This document shows, one piece after another, positions 21,958 to 34,924 of a stretch of DNA of 64,000 nucleotides (position 1 is the stretch's first letter; each line of letters begins with the position of its first letter). Below the pieces are notes generated by a model. The model saw only the letters and a program-made list of their open reading frames with translations. It was not told the DNA's origin and did no database searches. A program made the translations under genes and the position numbers. Source of the stretch: Hydrangea macrophylla (taxonomy: Eukaryota; Streptophyta; Magnoliopsida; Cornales; Hydrangeaceae); the NCBI GenBank assembly GCA_033977485.1, contig CM066994.1, positions 48,447,155 through 48,511,154 of the forward strand, read 5' to 3'.

Positions 21958-24432
21958 TGTCACGCCCCGACGTAGCATAATACAGGAAAGCATTTAATTT
22001 CCTTTATGGACTCGTAGGTCGTGACAAGTGAGTATGACCAATTGTCCCTGCAATAAAAATAACTTAACAACATTTCTAAAAGAAAGGATACTAATAAACA
22101 TAAGCTCCAGAATTTAAAACTTACTAACTATTACATAGGTCGAGGTTTTAGGCACAAAACGCCCTTATTCAAATTCTAACAAGGTTTATTACAACTCTGA
22201 AAGGAAAGACATAAGGAATATAAAACAGCTCTTCTGGAACACCTCCGGTCATCTAACTAGCATAGTCAACGAACTCTGGCTGCTCCTGACCTGGAAAATC
22301 TGGACATAGAGTGCAGGACGCATCGACGCCGTCAGCTTATGAAAGCTGGTGAGTAAAATAAACATGTGCTCGCAATATATATATATATAAGCATATAGAA
22401 CAAAGGTACAAATTAACATTAACAGTACTATATTCAAGGTTCCAATTTCAACAAAAATCACGGGGGAATATAGCAAGAAATAAATACGAAATTGTACATG
22501 AATTGTGTAATATCTTATCTTGCCAATTCTTTTCTTTAAAACAACCCAATTCAAACAACACATCATCTCAGATACCAGGAGTAATAACTACTCAGTCATC
22601 CAATTCACACGCTACACTATCGCCTCCAATACCAGGAATACTATCCGATCGGTATTGAAGTCACACACCACACTACTGTCTCAGATACCAGGAATACTAT
22701 CCGATCGATATCTAGGCCGATCACAACCAACCATCGCTCCGGATATCAGGAATACTATCCGATCAATATCCGAAACGCGCGCCTTAGATACCAGGAATAC
22801 TATCCGATCAATATCTAAGTCGTACACAACACTATCACCATCGCTTCGGATATCAGGAATACTATCCGATCAATATCCTAAACGCGCGCCTTAGATACCA
22901 GGAATACTATCCGATCGATATCTAAGTCGTATACAACACTGTCGCCTCCAATACCAGGAATACTATCCGATCGATATTGAGGTCGCACACTAGACCGCCA
23001 CCCTTTACTCTTTCCACGCTTTATCCCACACATGCGGGTTGACACCACCTCGACCCTAATATGTATGTCAATGTTCACAGTTTGTAGCAACAATTATTAA
23101 TCTCAAGCTGAATATTCTTTTCAACATAAATATCGGTCTCAAACTTTCTTACAAGTCCAATTTCTAACAGTGAGCCTTTAAAACAGTATATTTGTCAAAC
23201 AGTTCCTTAAAAACTTTTAAACCTTTTCCAAATAGTCCCTTATATAAAAATACAGAAACTGCTCAAACTGCCTGGTCGCACGAGCGGGTCGCGCGAGCGA
23301 AGGGGAGAACAAATCGCGCGAGCAAGTCGCGCGCGCGAAGGGGCAGAACAGGTCAAGCGAGCGGGTCGCGCGCGCGAAGGGGGGGATTGGTTCGCGCAAG
23401 CGGATCACGCGAGCGAGCCTCGCGCGAGCGGGTCGCGCGCGCGAGTTGTTGCAGAATGTCATCTTCTTCGTTTTTCCCCTGTTTCTGGTTTTCAAACTGA
23501 ATTTTACCCATTTTCAGATTCTGTCTCAAATATGTCGTGCAATATATGAATCTCTTTGGTTTTCCGCGTAGATTAAGAATACGCGATCAATTTTAACTAA
23601 TACGGATTATATCGCTTGATTTTCACGATTTAAGTTAGAGTGTCAAAACTTTAAATCAACCGTTCGCCGCGATACGGATGAATTATTGCGTAGGATTCGA
23701 ACCACAGCTTATTGGGACTAAGATCTTTCATTCCCAATTTACAGAATTGATTTTGGTTAACTTTTACAGAACTCCATTTTTAAGCTTCCATGGTGTATCA
23801 CATATATATACACATATACACTCACATAAACACTGAATTATACATATATATACGTTGAGAGTGAGTTTATAATACTCACAGAGTCTAATTACACAGAGAA
23901 TTGAGACCGAGAGTTTTCCGCCGTCGATTCCGTCGTCCAATTCTACTCCTCCGTTTGTGATCTTGAGATATATATATAACTATGTATGTATGAATGTGTG
24001 TGTGTTCTTGAGAGAATTGAGGGAGATTGAGAGAGAGTGAGAGAAACAGAGAGTGAGAGATGAGAGACTGTTATACATATATATAAACTGCCCAAAATTG
24101 GGCTCCAAGCAATGACTAGAAGTCATATGGTGTGGTTGAGCTCACGTGCTCCCACACCTAAAACGCGATATACACGCAGGTTTAAATCAAAACTGGTATT
24201 ATACGATTGAAATAAAAATACAGAAATTATGATAGTGTAGGAATTAAATTCCCGGTTTACAAAAATATAGATATTGATTTTGAAACCATAGAAAATATTT
24301 TTCTATATTTACGAAAATTACGGTTTAACCCCAAACATATATATATATATATATAAAGAAATAAAATCAAATCCTCATGAAAATGAAATGCAATATTTAT
24401 TTATTAATGAAAATAAAATACAGGGTGTTACA
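21958..24432 (-). repeat. 5' LTR of the Tekay element
   Basis: This 2475-base copy of 14753-17240 carries the same hairpin array (22625-22981), CGCG cluster (23275-23443) and TATA region (about 24075). It differs mainly in AT/GA microsatellite length, a few CGCG-cluster bases and scattered substitutions. Confidence 0.95.
22625..22981 (-). repeat. hairpin array in Tekay 5' LTR
   Basis: Second copy of the seven-unit array with core AGGAATACTATCCGATC. Unit arms again pair within each unit. One unit (about 22783-22817) has changed its right arm from GATCGATATC to GATCAATATC relative to the other LTR. Confidence 0.9.
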
Positions 24433-25627
24433 TTTTGGGTTAGAAACTAGACTCACAGAGGCTCAGCATAATCAAAATCATTAAGATCCAACCGTTGGAA
24501 GTATTTTATTTCTATTTTTGAAAGTCTAGTTTGCTCTCTGTAATTCTTACAATTCTGTCACTGTTTTGATAAAACTTGAATAACTCTAATCTAATGGACT
24601 CTTAATGTCTTAAGACTTGAAATTATGTCTTAAATAATGTCAATTAAGTTTAAATTCAAAGGATAAATGATCCAAATCAATGATTGGTTCATATTTCATT
24701 CTTGTTTATATCCATGCATTCATCCATGTATATTGATACTTATAGTTAGGGTCTAGCTCTAGGTTGATTTGTCCCTAATTGAACCTAGTTGTGAGTTCCT
24801 TATAATCATGTTGGGATTATACTACCTCTATATGGACATTGCATTGGCTCCTAGTTGAGACTTGCATATCTATAGAGGTGATATGTTTTCAACTAATTAG
24901 AAGGAATCCATAAATAGGTCAATTCTTTCCATGCTTGATAGATTTAAGCTAGAGGCTTAGGGTTGATTATTTGATACCATGTTTTGTTTAAAATATGTGG
25001 ACTAACCCTTTGTTTTGTAGCGCTTTTGAGGTGCATTTTTTCAACCCTTTCTCTAATTTATTTTACTTATTGATTTTATTGATTTTCGACTCCATATGCG
25101 GCACCTTAGCTTAGGGCTTACCTTATGTGCATATGTAGATTAGAGACCTTTTCTAGGAATTTCTATTCTTGTATGCATTACACGTTTCTATTCCGCAGCT
25201 GGATCCCGGGTAAGTTTCCTAGTTCACGACTTGCATGTCATCTTGCTTGCTATTTAAGTTATGTGGATTATGAATGATATTTTACCGTTAGCAATCTTAC
25301 GCCCTTTTGACATGCTTTTGAAATGTATATGTATATATATTAGTTGAGGGCATGATTAGATTAATAATTCGATTAAAATGGATGTTGAGTAGAGGCCTAT
25401 CACGAGATAGGATGAGAAGGGGTGTTTTAGTCTGCCGGGCTCCTTCTCCTCTCATTCCATAATCCCCGAACCTAGTTAATCTTTGGTTTTGCAAAAGATC
25501 AGTTTGCTTTTAAAATGGTTTCTTAATTTTCCTGTTAAAAAATTAAGTGGCGACTCGTATGTCGAATTTGAAATTTGAAAATTTGTTTTAAAATTAAAAG
25601 TGGGCCCAAATGCCAGTATCCACAATC

Positions 25628-25677
25628 TGGCGACTCTGTTGGGGATCGAACCCAGAATCACTGGTTTCGTAGACCAG
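25628..25677 (+). other. extended primer site matching the whole 3' half of tRNA-Arg
   Basis: Read on the minus strand, these 50 bases give a tRNA-Arg 3' half: anticodon stem-loop CTGGT-CTACGAA-ACCAG (anticodon ACG), variable loop, T arm with TTCGATC loop, acceptor strand, discriminator G and CCA. Only 18 or so bases are needed for a primer site. Just past the anticodon stem the similarity to tRNA ends. One T-stem pair is mismatched here. Confidence 0.85.
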
Positions 25678-27676
25678 AATTCCTGATTTTGGGTTCACTC
25701 GAGGATTAGACTTGAAAACATCTTTTTAATCGAATAAATTAATTTTTGTGTGCCCGTTGCATACACTTGCATGTCTCTCCAGTCGATTGCACGGAACTAT
25801 GACCTTGGAGGCTTAGGGCAACCCGGTCGGTCAAGCCATCATGGGACTGTGTGATCACCCTTGATCTCATACCATATTTTGGTATATGAAGCATCCTATC
25901 GGGTGTGTGTCAAGGGTCCCTTATTTTGACCAAACCTGGCCTTTGCATGATAGCTTCAATAGAACCTTTCAATCTTAGAAAATTAATTCTTGATTAGGAT
26001 TATGTGCTAGGAAGTTTTGTATGCCCCGAAGGGATTACTTGAGATGATGACGATGCTTACTTGATGAAAGATGTATAACATCTTAATCACTTTTGAGCAA
26101 CTCCTCCTCATGTCCTATGACATTTGAGAACATGCCGAATCTTGATTATAAGATTACATCTCTTATATCATGTTTAGCAAAGCACCATTGACCTTGTATG
26201 TATCCGAATTCATGAAGAGTACGGTGATAATCCGATAATTTTAAATCCATCTTTGAAAGCAAACGGATTTTTGCCATCTTTATTCCAAAATTTTCAATCG
26301 CTCTTTTAAAAAAATATTTGGAATTCACTTTTTGATTAAAGTTCCAGACTAATCTTTGTTAAAATATATTTTCACATGATCATCTTCAAAGGAAAAATCC
26401 AAAAATCTTGGGAATTATTTTTGGGAGAAATGCTTTTCAAATGAATTTCAAAGCAAAATTTCAATCCAATCATCTTTGTTGAGGAATGTTTAACATCCTC
26501 GTTCTCAAAAGAATTCTCAAGAATTGTTTTCAAAAGATTTGATCATCCAAGAAATACTTTCCAAATGATTTTCAAAAAAGTTTAAAATCCCCAATACTTG
26601 AAGGGGTAATAAGGATCACAATAAAAGGAGAAATTAACGCACTTGATATGGATGAGGATTTTATGTCTTATGTATTTATGTGTTAGGATTAGGATTCTCT
26701 TTTATTTGACATATAGAGTAGGCACACACACACACATGCATTGCATCCGTGTGACATATGAACCATTCATGAGCATTTCACTTGGCATAAACAACAAATA
26801 AAATCAATAAAAATATAAGATTCTTTTGAGAAAATCAATCAAAAATGATTAAAGATAAATGTGGTTGTAAGCGAGATAGCACCCGAGTCAAGCACTATTT
26901 GGTATAGAGATTCAAGCACGAGATTAGTCTGAAAGGAATAGATAATAAAACGAGAGATGTTGATGCACACATGCTACTAGTGAGAGATGATTGTCTTCAA
27001 AACTGCCTCTGCTGAATCAAATGTGGATGCTCTTAGGAACCCAATAAATTGAAAATCATCTGTGACACTCCAGTTGAGACCAAGTCAAGTCTTCTGTAAT
27101 CAAGTCATGTCAAGTAAGAGTCAAGTGTCAAGTCTAGTTGTGTCTTTGAGTCAGTCGGTTATCGAGTTTATTTTTCAAGCATTTTTTTATCGAGTCGAGT
27201 GATGTAATCCTCTTTCTCTACTAGTTGAATAAAATCTCATTTTTCTTAATTCAGTGTGCTAAGCTGTGAATGTATGGATCATTAAGCCAAAAAAAAAAAG
27301 AGAAAAGAAAAAAAAAAGAAAAAAAAAAAGAAGAAAAAGTCATTTTTTCAAACGATCATGAAAAATACTTTGTTAATAAATCTTTGCATTGAAAAGGATC
27401 CCCAAGTGATCAAAGCAAATTTTCTGCCAAATTCACAGAGGAGTAGAGAATTGATTAGCTTTACTTTTAGAATTTAAATAAACTCTTCCTCAATCTTGGA
27501 AAGATAGACTTGAGCCTTGAGGCTTGCTCCCCATCCTCTTCTCCCAAATACCAAGCCTAAAAGATGAGCTCACGGTCCAAAGCCATAAACTTGGTCCTTG
27601 ATGGTATCCAGATAAATGAACTTCTTCTTCCAAAAAAAAAAAGGAGAAGAATAAAAAAAAGTAAAAAATAAAAAGA

Positions 27677-27815
27677 AGCTCGCTAGGATGAAAACCCGAA
27701 AGGGCTCTTAGGCAAAATTAAGAGCACAAAAAAGGAGAAAATAAAAGAAAGATAAGAAGATGAAGGAGCTCGCTAGGATGAAAACCCGAAAGGGCGCCCA
27801 GGCAAAAGTTAGAGC
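27677..27815 (+). repeat. two GAAA-tetraloop-like hairpins in family B interior
   Basis: 'gctcgctaggatgaaaaccc' followed by GAAAGGGC occurs twice, at about 27677-27713 and 27769-27800, separated by A/G-rich sequence. CCC-GAAA-GGG would form a stem with a GNRA-type loop in RNA. The same pair, inverted, is at about 52376-52406 and 52477-52508 in the 16 kb element. Confidence 0.7.
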
Positions 27816-28182
27816 AAAAATAAGATGATTGCTGATTTCAAGATCCGAATCCTAGCCAGTCAAAATCATGAAAAGAATAAGAGAGAGTGAGGTAGAGAAA
27901 AGAAAGGAAAGAGAAAAGAAAAAAGCAGAGAATAAATAAGATTGAGAAATTTTTAGCACTTCAAAGTACATTATTGGTACATGAATTATCCGAAGGCTTT
28001 GTGTTGTTCTCAACAAAAAATTTTGGAAATGAAAAGAGAGATTTGAAAGAATCAATTAGTCTCAAAATTTTGTGAAAATATTAATGGATAAGTGGGTCTA
28101 AAACAATGCAAAAATATCTTTAAGAAAGATAAAGAGTGATTTGGAGGGCTGATATTGCTTTGCGAGTATGATAGAGTATGAT

Positions 28183-28925
28183 AAAGAGTGATTTCTGGCC
28201 TATCTACTATGTGTCAACTGCCATTATTGTATTCCTATATGTCCAGTTTAGCTAGTGCTAGCTAGAGGTGAACAGGTCTTCCTTATGCATGGATTCTAGA
28301 ATTTTCACTTTCGATCGATCGAACATATCTCGATCGCTTGAGGTCTTACACACTCCAAATGCTTGAACACGGTATGATCGATCGAACCATCAATCAATCG
28401 AACGTTTTCGATCGCTCAAACCTTGTATTTAAATGAGTCATCTTCTGTACACCTCTTCAGTCCCTCTTCATTCTCCATTCTCTCACAAGTGCTCAAGATA
28501 GAGAGGAGAAATAGGCAATTTTGGTCCCTCTTCTCACCAGACACCTTTTTCCCGCCAGCTCCTCCTAACTCCATCCTCATCATCGCCCCCATCTCTCCAC
28601 TGTGCATTTACCGAGGTAAGGTTCCTTTGAACCCCCTATGCTTCACGTTAGTCAATTGAGAAGGGGTGCCCCCCTTTTAGTATTCAAACCATTTTCAGTT
28701 CTCTTCTCTTTCTATTTGCTTTATTTGTATGTGAATTTCTGCGATTTTTGTTGGTCTGTGAAAAGTCTGTATTCGATCGATTGACTAGGCTCAAGCGCTC
28801 GAGGCTAACCCAGTTTCAATCAATCGAAAAACTTCGATCGATCGAAACAATGCAGAAACAGTTTCTTTTTTCTGTTGCTTCTAGTTTTTTTTTCTTTCTC
28901 TGATTTCCTCTTTTCTTTATTCCAG
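28183..28925 (+). promoter_or_regulatory. leader with CGATCGATCG motifs and possible intron
   Basis: CGATCGATCG-type palindromes lie at 28314-28335, 28376-28412 and 28773-28850. A TATA-like 'gtatttaaatg' is at 28426-28436, followed by a CT-rich leader. A good donor (gag|gtaagg at about 28614) and acceptor (ttattccag at 28917-28925) bound a possible 300-base intron just before the ATG at 28926. Promoter and intron are inferred from sequence only. Confidence 0.4.
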
Positions 28926-30331
28926 ATGAATACCACTACGGGCTACCACAAAGAAAAGCCAATCGACCTCACAATTCCAAACGCGGTCCCAGCTCATGGT
29001 TTTCGGAATACTCTTGATGCCAATGATTCACGCGTTACTTCCAAAGTCGTAAGGTTATGATAGAACAACCATTGGAATCAATTTGGCTCTTCTCCCCGTG
29101 GTTCTTACAATGTATCAAGGACATGCCTCAATTGTTCGAAATGCTAACCTAGGCCAAGTGGGTCAACCTCTCATGGATCTGTGAGGTGTGTGCCACGATG
29201 ATTCGGGAACCGGCTACACCATTCACCTACTGCTCATTCTTTCGCGGCAGGGAGGTGATTCTTAGTCCAGCTACTGTGGCCACAACCTTGGGAGTGCCTA
29301 AGGTGCCGGATTATATTGTCCTCATCGGCCGAATACACCCGAGACCTCCCCTGCCGCTATTATCTTGGAGATTACTGGAGGCACTGTTCTGAGATGGAAC
29401 AGCATATCACTTATTAAGGATCGACACCTTACCGATAATTATCATGTGCTTCATCTCGCACTGTGCAACTGCATTTTAGTGACATTACCACGAGAAATTG
29501 GCACCGTGGTACGCATGGGTACTCTATGCAGTAGGGACGGGGCAAAAAGTCTGTTTGCCCCGACTCTATATGGATTTCATGGTTCACCCCACCTGCTATA
29601 TTGCTACAAAAAAACACTTGAAAGGGGCATGGGCAATTCATAGAGTCATTGCATAGTCAGGTTTACCCCAGTTGCCCGCAGATAAGGTTAGCATTGACTC
29701 TAGTTGGTTTGGAGAGACAGCCGCGCGGTGTTCTGACGCCCAGAAAAGGAAAAGAAAAGGGAAAGGCAAAGAGCAAGTTGGGTAGAAGAAAAAGAGAGGA
29801 GGCAGGACGAACACCGAGGGAGCAGCTTTTGGGATGCCTTCAAAGGCTGAAGAACAGGATTCTGAGGAAGAGAATGGTCCCGTCGCTGCGGTGCAGCAGT
29901 TCGAGTTGAGGCAGCGCCATCAGGCTCTGACCCAGGGAGAGTCGTTCGTGTCTCTACAGAGCCTTCATGCTATGCTGGTAAACGAGAGAGAGGCACAGAT
30001 CATACTCGAGGGTAAGTTAGATATGATTTTACTGCATCTGGGAGTCAACCAGTCACTACACACACCACCACCCCCTGCGGCATCTCTTGTCACTTCCTCT
30101 GCACCATCTACCTCAGTTCCATCATCATCTGTAGCTCCACCTTCTGTCCCTGTGCGACCACCTCTACCACCTCCGGTCGTGAGTGATCCTTCCTCTTCTA
30201 TACTACATGATCAGGCCGTGAGTGACTCGGCGACTACTCCAGTGGTTGCTGAGGGTGGAGATGGGAGTGCCGCTGCCGCTATTGTCATCACTTCTGATAT
30301 AACTGCCGATGACCTGATTGAGGTCGATTAG
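28926..30331 (+). pseudogene. broken ORF resembling ATHILA ORF1 / plant transposon-type protein
   Basis: Coding character starts at the ATG at 28926 (MNTTTGYHKEKP) and can be followed, through at least three frame changes, to the stop at 30329-30331. Recognisable pieces are RGREVILSPATVATTLGVP (about 29242-29300), a His/Cys/Leu-rich helix-like part (about 29430-29520), then MVHPTCYIATKKHLKGAW (about 29579-29632). In-frame stops follow near 29643 and 29785. The tail (MPSKAEEQDSEEENGP, from 29834) is acidic, then coiled-coil-like, then Pro/Ser/Val-rich and low complexity, ending DDLIEVD. The layout reminds me of the ATHILA ORF-1 or putative plant transposon protein families; I cannot confirm either by eye. 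No gag, protease or polymerase is present. Confidence 0.55.
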
Positions 30332-32402
30332 GATATCCTAGAAAAGTTAGCGAGAGTTTTGTGTCTTTATTTTATTTGGTTTTCTCACCTCTCTCCTTAT
30401 GTATGTTTTGTATATTATAACACTTTGATCACTTCTCTGTTACTTTCCTGTTATTATATTTATAGTGATTGGTTCTGATGGTATTTATAGTTAATATTTT
30501 GCAATTCTATATCTATTGATCATGGTTTTTTAGAGAGTGTATGTCTTTATTACAGGTTGCTATGATTGTTGCAATCATATTGCTTACACATTAGGTGACA
30601 CCTATCTATTTTATTTTGAAAATCACCAAATGGGGACATTGCCATTTTCAGTTGGGGGTAGACAATCGATAGGCACTCACCTGGACATTTCACACTTAGC
30701 ACCTTGGCTCTTTTCATTAAAATACCACTGAACATACAATTTTAATCGAGAAAAAATGAGTATTTTTAACTTCAGTGATAGAATAATTTTGAACTTTCCC
30801 TCTTGGTTAGTTTCTTATTATGTAATGATGCATTCATGATATTCTTGTCTCGTTATGGATTACATTCACACGTTTTTCTAGTATCACTAGGATGATTGCA
30901 TATGTTGACCTTTCATGTATCCAACTCCCATACGCACTTGTTGATAGTTATGCAGCAAACCTAAAAAGGAGTTAATACTACTATAGTGTTCAAAGAATGA
31001 GTAGTAGAGACGAATAAACCTTAGTGAGCTTTTGATCCATTCTTCGTTTCTGAGGGATTTTCACACAAATTCGAGTAGTTTTTATTGATTATGCATATGA
31101 AATTTGTTAAAAAAAGTCTCAATAATTCTTCATTTCTCAGCTGCTTGTTAGAGGAGAACGTTCAGGATCTACCAATTAAACTCGATAAACACCGAAGTGC
31201 GAAAACTAAAAAATTAAGAAAATGATCTAAGCCATTAATTTCCACTAGCTTTTTAACCCATACATATATCTTTACCTACATTCAAGAAGCTTTTTCACAT
31301 TTCAACCCTATACCGATTAACTATTGCCGATTCCATTATGAAAATACGAACTCCTAATCATATACCTAGACCCTAATGGATTTCATTGTTCATCTAATAC
31401 GATTAAACCGTCAAAGGATGTGATTGGAGGGAAGTGGTTGTGGGAGTTGCTTCATAAAGCGAATTATAAAAAGAAACGTTTGAATGTGGAGAAGGAGTGA
31501 ATTAAAAAAAAAAAAAAAAAAATATATATATATACACAATAATAGAAGGTGGTTAGAGAAGTGAAACAAATAAGGCAACAAAAAGATAGACTCCATCACA
31601 TGCTAAGATGTGCATTCCCTCTCTTATCATTTCTGTTTGCTATATATATATATATAATCATAATTCAAAGTCTTACTGATTCTTAACAAATTAGTTCAAA
31701 CATGATGTGTGAATTGAGTTATCCGTGATAGTTCCCTCCTCTAGTAAGTGGTATTCCATTCATGAGACTATACACTCTAAAATGTCTGTCTTTCATAGAG
31801 TTGAGTGTGAAAGCATTAGTATCCAAAAATTTACTCATATCAAGCTTTCATATGACGTGTAGTCATTCTTATGCAAGTTTCTGTGAGACGTTCTTTTATG
31901 AGCGCAAACCAATGTAAGAATTGAGTCGAAGCTATGAGTTCTAGAAGTGCGATAGTCCAACTAAGTCTAAACAAGGTTTTATGCATAACTGTTAACTCCA
32001 CACACATACAAGGATATATGAGTGTTATGTTTATCTTGGTGGCGTGAAGAACATGTGATATCTTTCATGGTTCGATTGAGAATAATATGTCATTGTAGAG
32101 CAAAGTTTTTAGTTGACCGGGAGAAGGTAGATTTAAAGATATTCTTATTTGTTCTTAAAATGCAAATTTTGTGGGTATATTCACTGCAAACCCTCATGAG
32201 ACAACACTCATCCACTAGGGGGAACCCAGGGGTTTAACGGCTTGTTGCATTCGTTAAATGCAACCGTGATTCCTGCGAAAGTGAGTTAGGAAATTCCTTT
32301 CTATTAAGGTTAGCTTATTTTATTTTATTTTGTTTCCTTAGTCATTGTAGTATATGTACTTGGCTTTTATTCCGTTTTATCGCTAAGGACTAGCAATAAG
32401 CT
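30332..32402 (+). other. non-coding 3' region of the decayed element
   Basis: There is no supported ORF. Microsatellite (TA)n and A runs occur at 31503-31537 and 31640-31657. The block 32190-32290 ('ggcttgttgcat', 'aaatgcaaccgtgat', 'cctgcgaaa') matches 7436-7545 of the Athila-like element. Confidence 0.6.
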
Positions 32403-32412
32403 AGTTGGGGGT
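32403..32412 (+). other. polypurine tract of the decayed element
   Basis: AGTTGGGGGT precedes the LTR start TGTGACAAG and follows 'aaggactagcaataagct', the same order as in the Athila-like element at 7577-7608. Confidence 0.7.
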
Positions 32413-34341
32413 TGTGACAAGTGAGGGTATTGTAAAATACACATGTGTTATAATACGAAAGTGTAATTATTCGTATTTGAGTTACAATGTGTAGTTTAAT
32501 ACAATGAGATGATACCATGAAGAATTCTGGTGTATTAGATGTTTTTTCTTTGCAGATGCGCTGTGTTGTCATGAGCAAGAACGATTTACAGGAAAAGGGT
32601 AAAGTCAAAGTGCAAAGAGAATATTTCAAAAGTGAAAAGATGGTTTCAAGCGAACGAGCTCTCAAGCGATTGACTACTTCTTAAGCGCTCAAGGAATATA
32701 ATGTTCAAGTGATCGAACAGAGTTCGATCGATCGATCGAATATGGTTTTACCAGATTTTTGTGGGCACGCAGCAGAGACGTATTATTGCTAACCCTAGCC
32801 TAGGTTTTCTATGAATACATGTTGTAAACTCATAGTTAGGGATGCCCACTTTTGTTTTGTCAGTTTATAGAGAGAGACAGAGAGTTTTAAATGGTTTTGT
32901 AGGTTTATTGTTCTGATTGTTCAAGACAAGTTGGTTTCTATTAAAGTTTATTGCAAGTTCACGCTCTCCGGGTTTCATATTATTGTTACCTACATTCTGT
33001 TCATAGTTTTTCCATAGTTATAATCCGTTATAAGTATAGGTTTTGCATGCTAGTAGTTTAGATCATAGTTTCATAGAGTTTTATGTTAAAAACACAACCA
33101 AACGCAACCTAAAATATGTATAACATTAAAAACCAATTTCCTGCACTTATAAACATGTCCGAGTAGGTCCATAGTTGGGAGATCACGATGAAATAGTGAC
33201 CTTGTGACCTCCAGCCTCTGCCATGCACTATAGAGAAACCCTGCATTCAACCGATCGAAGTCCATTCGATCGATCGGACCAAGGACACAGTCAAGCGATC
33301 AAAGACATTTCGATCGATCGAAAGAGGATGTAGTTAGATCGATCAAGAGCGCGTCGATCGATCGAACATGTAAGATCTTGAGATGATCCTTTTCAGTATT
33401 TCATGAATTTTTGTTTTTAAGATATGTTATCAAATTGTCCAGAGAAACTCAATTTGTCAAAACAGTTTCTAAACTTAAAGCCTTAAGGCCTTTTTCTTCA
33501 ATGACTTTTGCAAACCACCTTGAATGCTAACACCATTGAGGGTGCGAGTCGAAACCATTGTTTTAAACCGTCTTCCAAGCATTTTAAATTAATTGTGATG
33601 ATGTAGTCCCGGTCATGAAAGGACTATTGAATCTTTATCCTTAGAAAAATACGGAATACTATAGAGGAATGTACTCTGTCACGCCCCGACGTAGCATAAA
33701 TATGGAAAGCATTTAATTTCCATTATGGACCCGTAGGTCGCAACAGTTTGAAGGATTGATTTCGTCCCAAATGTCGAACAATATAATAACATAAATCAGA
33801 GCAAGAGCAATCAAGGCGTACAAAATTTTTCCAACTTAATAATTTTTACAGCACATGGTTAACTAAAGACACAATCCGCCTTGAAATAAAAATAATATCT
33901 ATTATCTATTACAGTCATCCATATTACAAATTTAGTGTTCGTAATATAAGACCATGATATCAAATTTCCTCCTCAGTAGTTAATTCAGTTCGCATAGTCA
34001 TAGGGTCTAGCATGATCATAACCTGAAATGCCTAGACACGAATGTCCAGGGCGCATCAACGTCGTCAGCTTTATGAAGCTGGTGAGTATTAAAAACATAT
34101 GCTTGAATGTAAAACATACTCATTTACTATTATCCATTTCCCAATTTCATTATTCGATAGGTTGTCAATAATGAAATGAATTCACATAATAAAACAGTAA
34201 TGATTGTATTAAAAATTTTCAATCATAAAGCATGTGACCGTGCATGGGAACAATGCAACCATTCTCATCTTACCAACTCTTTTCTCTCAACAACACAACA
34301 CCCAACTCTCTGACTCCAGTATCTTGAAACACTAAGGTGAC

Positions 34342-34640
34342 CACACTTTAGTACAGCGGTACCAGGGAGTGTCTAGTTTGCCTCACACTTTAGTACGGGG
34401 TACTAGGGAGTGTCCAATGCCTCACACTTTAGCCATATCACATATGTCAGGGAGTTTCCAGTAGGCCACACTTTAGCACTATCATGGGTGCCAGGGAATG
34501 TCCAAGTCGGCGTCACACACTTTAATGCTACCATGGGCTCCAGGGAGTGTCCAGTTTTGTCACCGTCACATTTCAAAGATACTCTAAGCCGCGTTCTCAA
34601 ACCATCACACTTTGGTACACAATTACCAGGGAGTGTCTAA
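34342..34640 (-). repeat. hairpin-unit array in Tekay-like solo LTR
   Basis: About six units share ACACTTTAG at one end and CAGGGAGTGT at the other, so ACACT and AGTGT can pair; some also contain an inner GTAC pair. Length and spacing resemble the array in the Tekay LTR though the sequence is different, and the array sits at the matching place in the LTR. Confidence 0.75.
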
Positions 34641-34924
34641 AACACAATCTCAACCGCATACTCTTTTCACACTAACCATCACTCACCATGCATGTACACT
34701 TAACCTCACATGTATGCCATATGACTTTATACCGAAATGTAAATCACTGAAACATAAGAACAACATGTGTACGAGGATAAATAAGTCATAGCTCATCACT
34801 TTTATAATCCAAACATAATGAACAGGATTCTAATTTAGTAAAATTCCCAAACAGAACCCTAACAGCCTTTAAAATTTAATCCAAACAGTCCCTTAACAGA
34901 AAACAGACAAAAAATAGAAAAGGC

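Larger units (their letters stand above)
14753..24432 (-). mobile_element. Tekay/Del-type chromovirus (Ty3/gypsy)
   Basis: A full-length element of 9.68 kb on the minus strand, with LTRs of 2488 and 2475 bp, target duplication TTTTG at 14748-14752 and 24433-24437, an initiator tRNA-Met primer site, and gag, protease, RT, RNase H, integrase and chromodomain in the usual chromovirus order. The coding frame has four nonsense codons and one frameshift. By eye the LTRs differ at about 20-25 substitutions plus microsatellite length changes (about 1 percent), so insertion is recent. It is nested in the 5' LTR of family B. The integrase tail and long LTRs point to the Tekay/Del clade. Confidence 0.96.
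9429..25624 (+). mobile_element. 5' LTR of a family B (Ogre/Tat-like) retrotransposon, interrupted twice
   Basis: The LTR begins TGTAAACACC at 9429 and ends TATCCACA at 25624, three bases before a tRNA-Arg primer site. With its two insertions (9508-12854 and 14753-24432) and one target copy each set aside, it is about 3.16 kb. It aligns with the solo LTR at 9508-12854 and, inverted, with the LTRs of the 16 kb element at 42102-58246. The first insertion lies after base 79 of the LTR. A TATA box 'gtctataaaa' is at about 13480. The element's interior begins at 25625; its 3' LTR is not in the window. Confidence 0.9.
25625..28182 (+). mobile_element. leader/interior of the interrupted family B element
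   Basis: After the primer site, about 2.55 kb of non-coding interior is collinear (inverted) with 54720 down to about 52003 of the 16 kb element. No ORF is supported. It includes a 'cacacacacac' run at 26713, A/G-rich tracts (27290-27340, 27635-27760) and two copies of a tetraloop-like hairpin. The match to the 16 kb element stops at 28182-28183, after which unrelated sequence begins. Confidence 0.8.
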
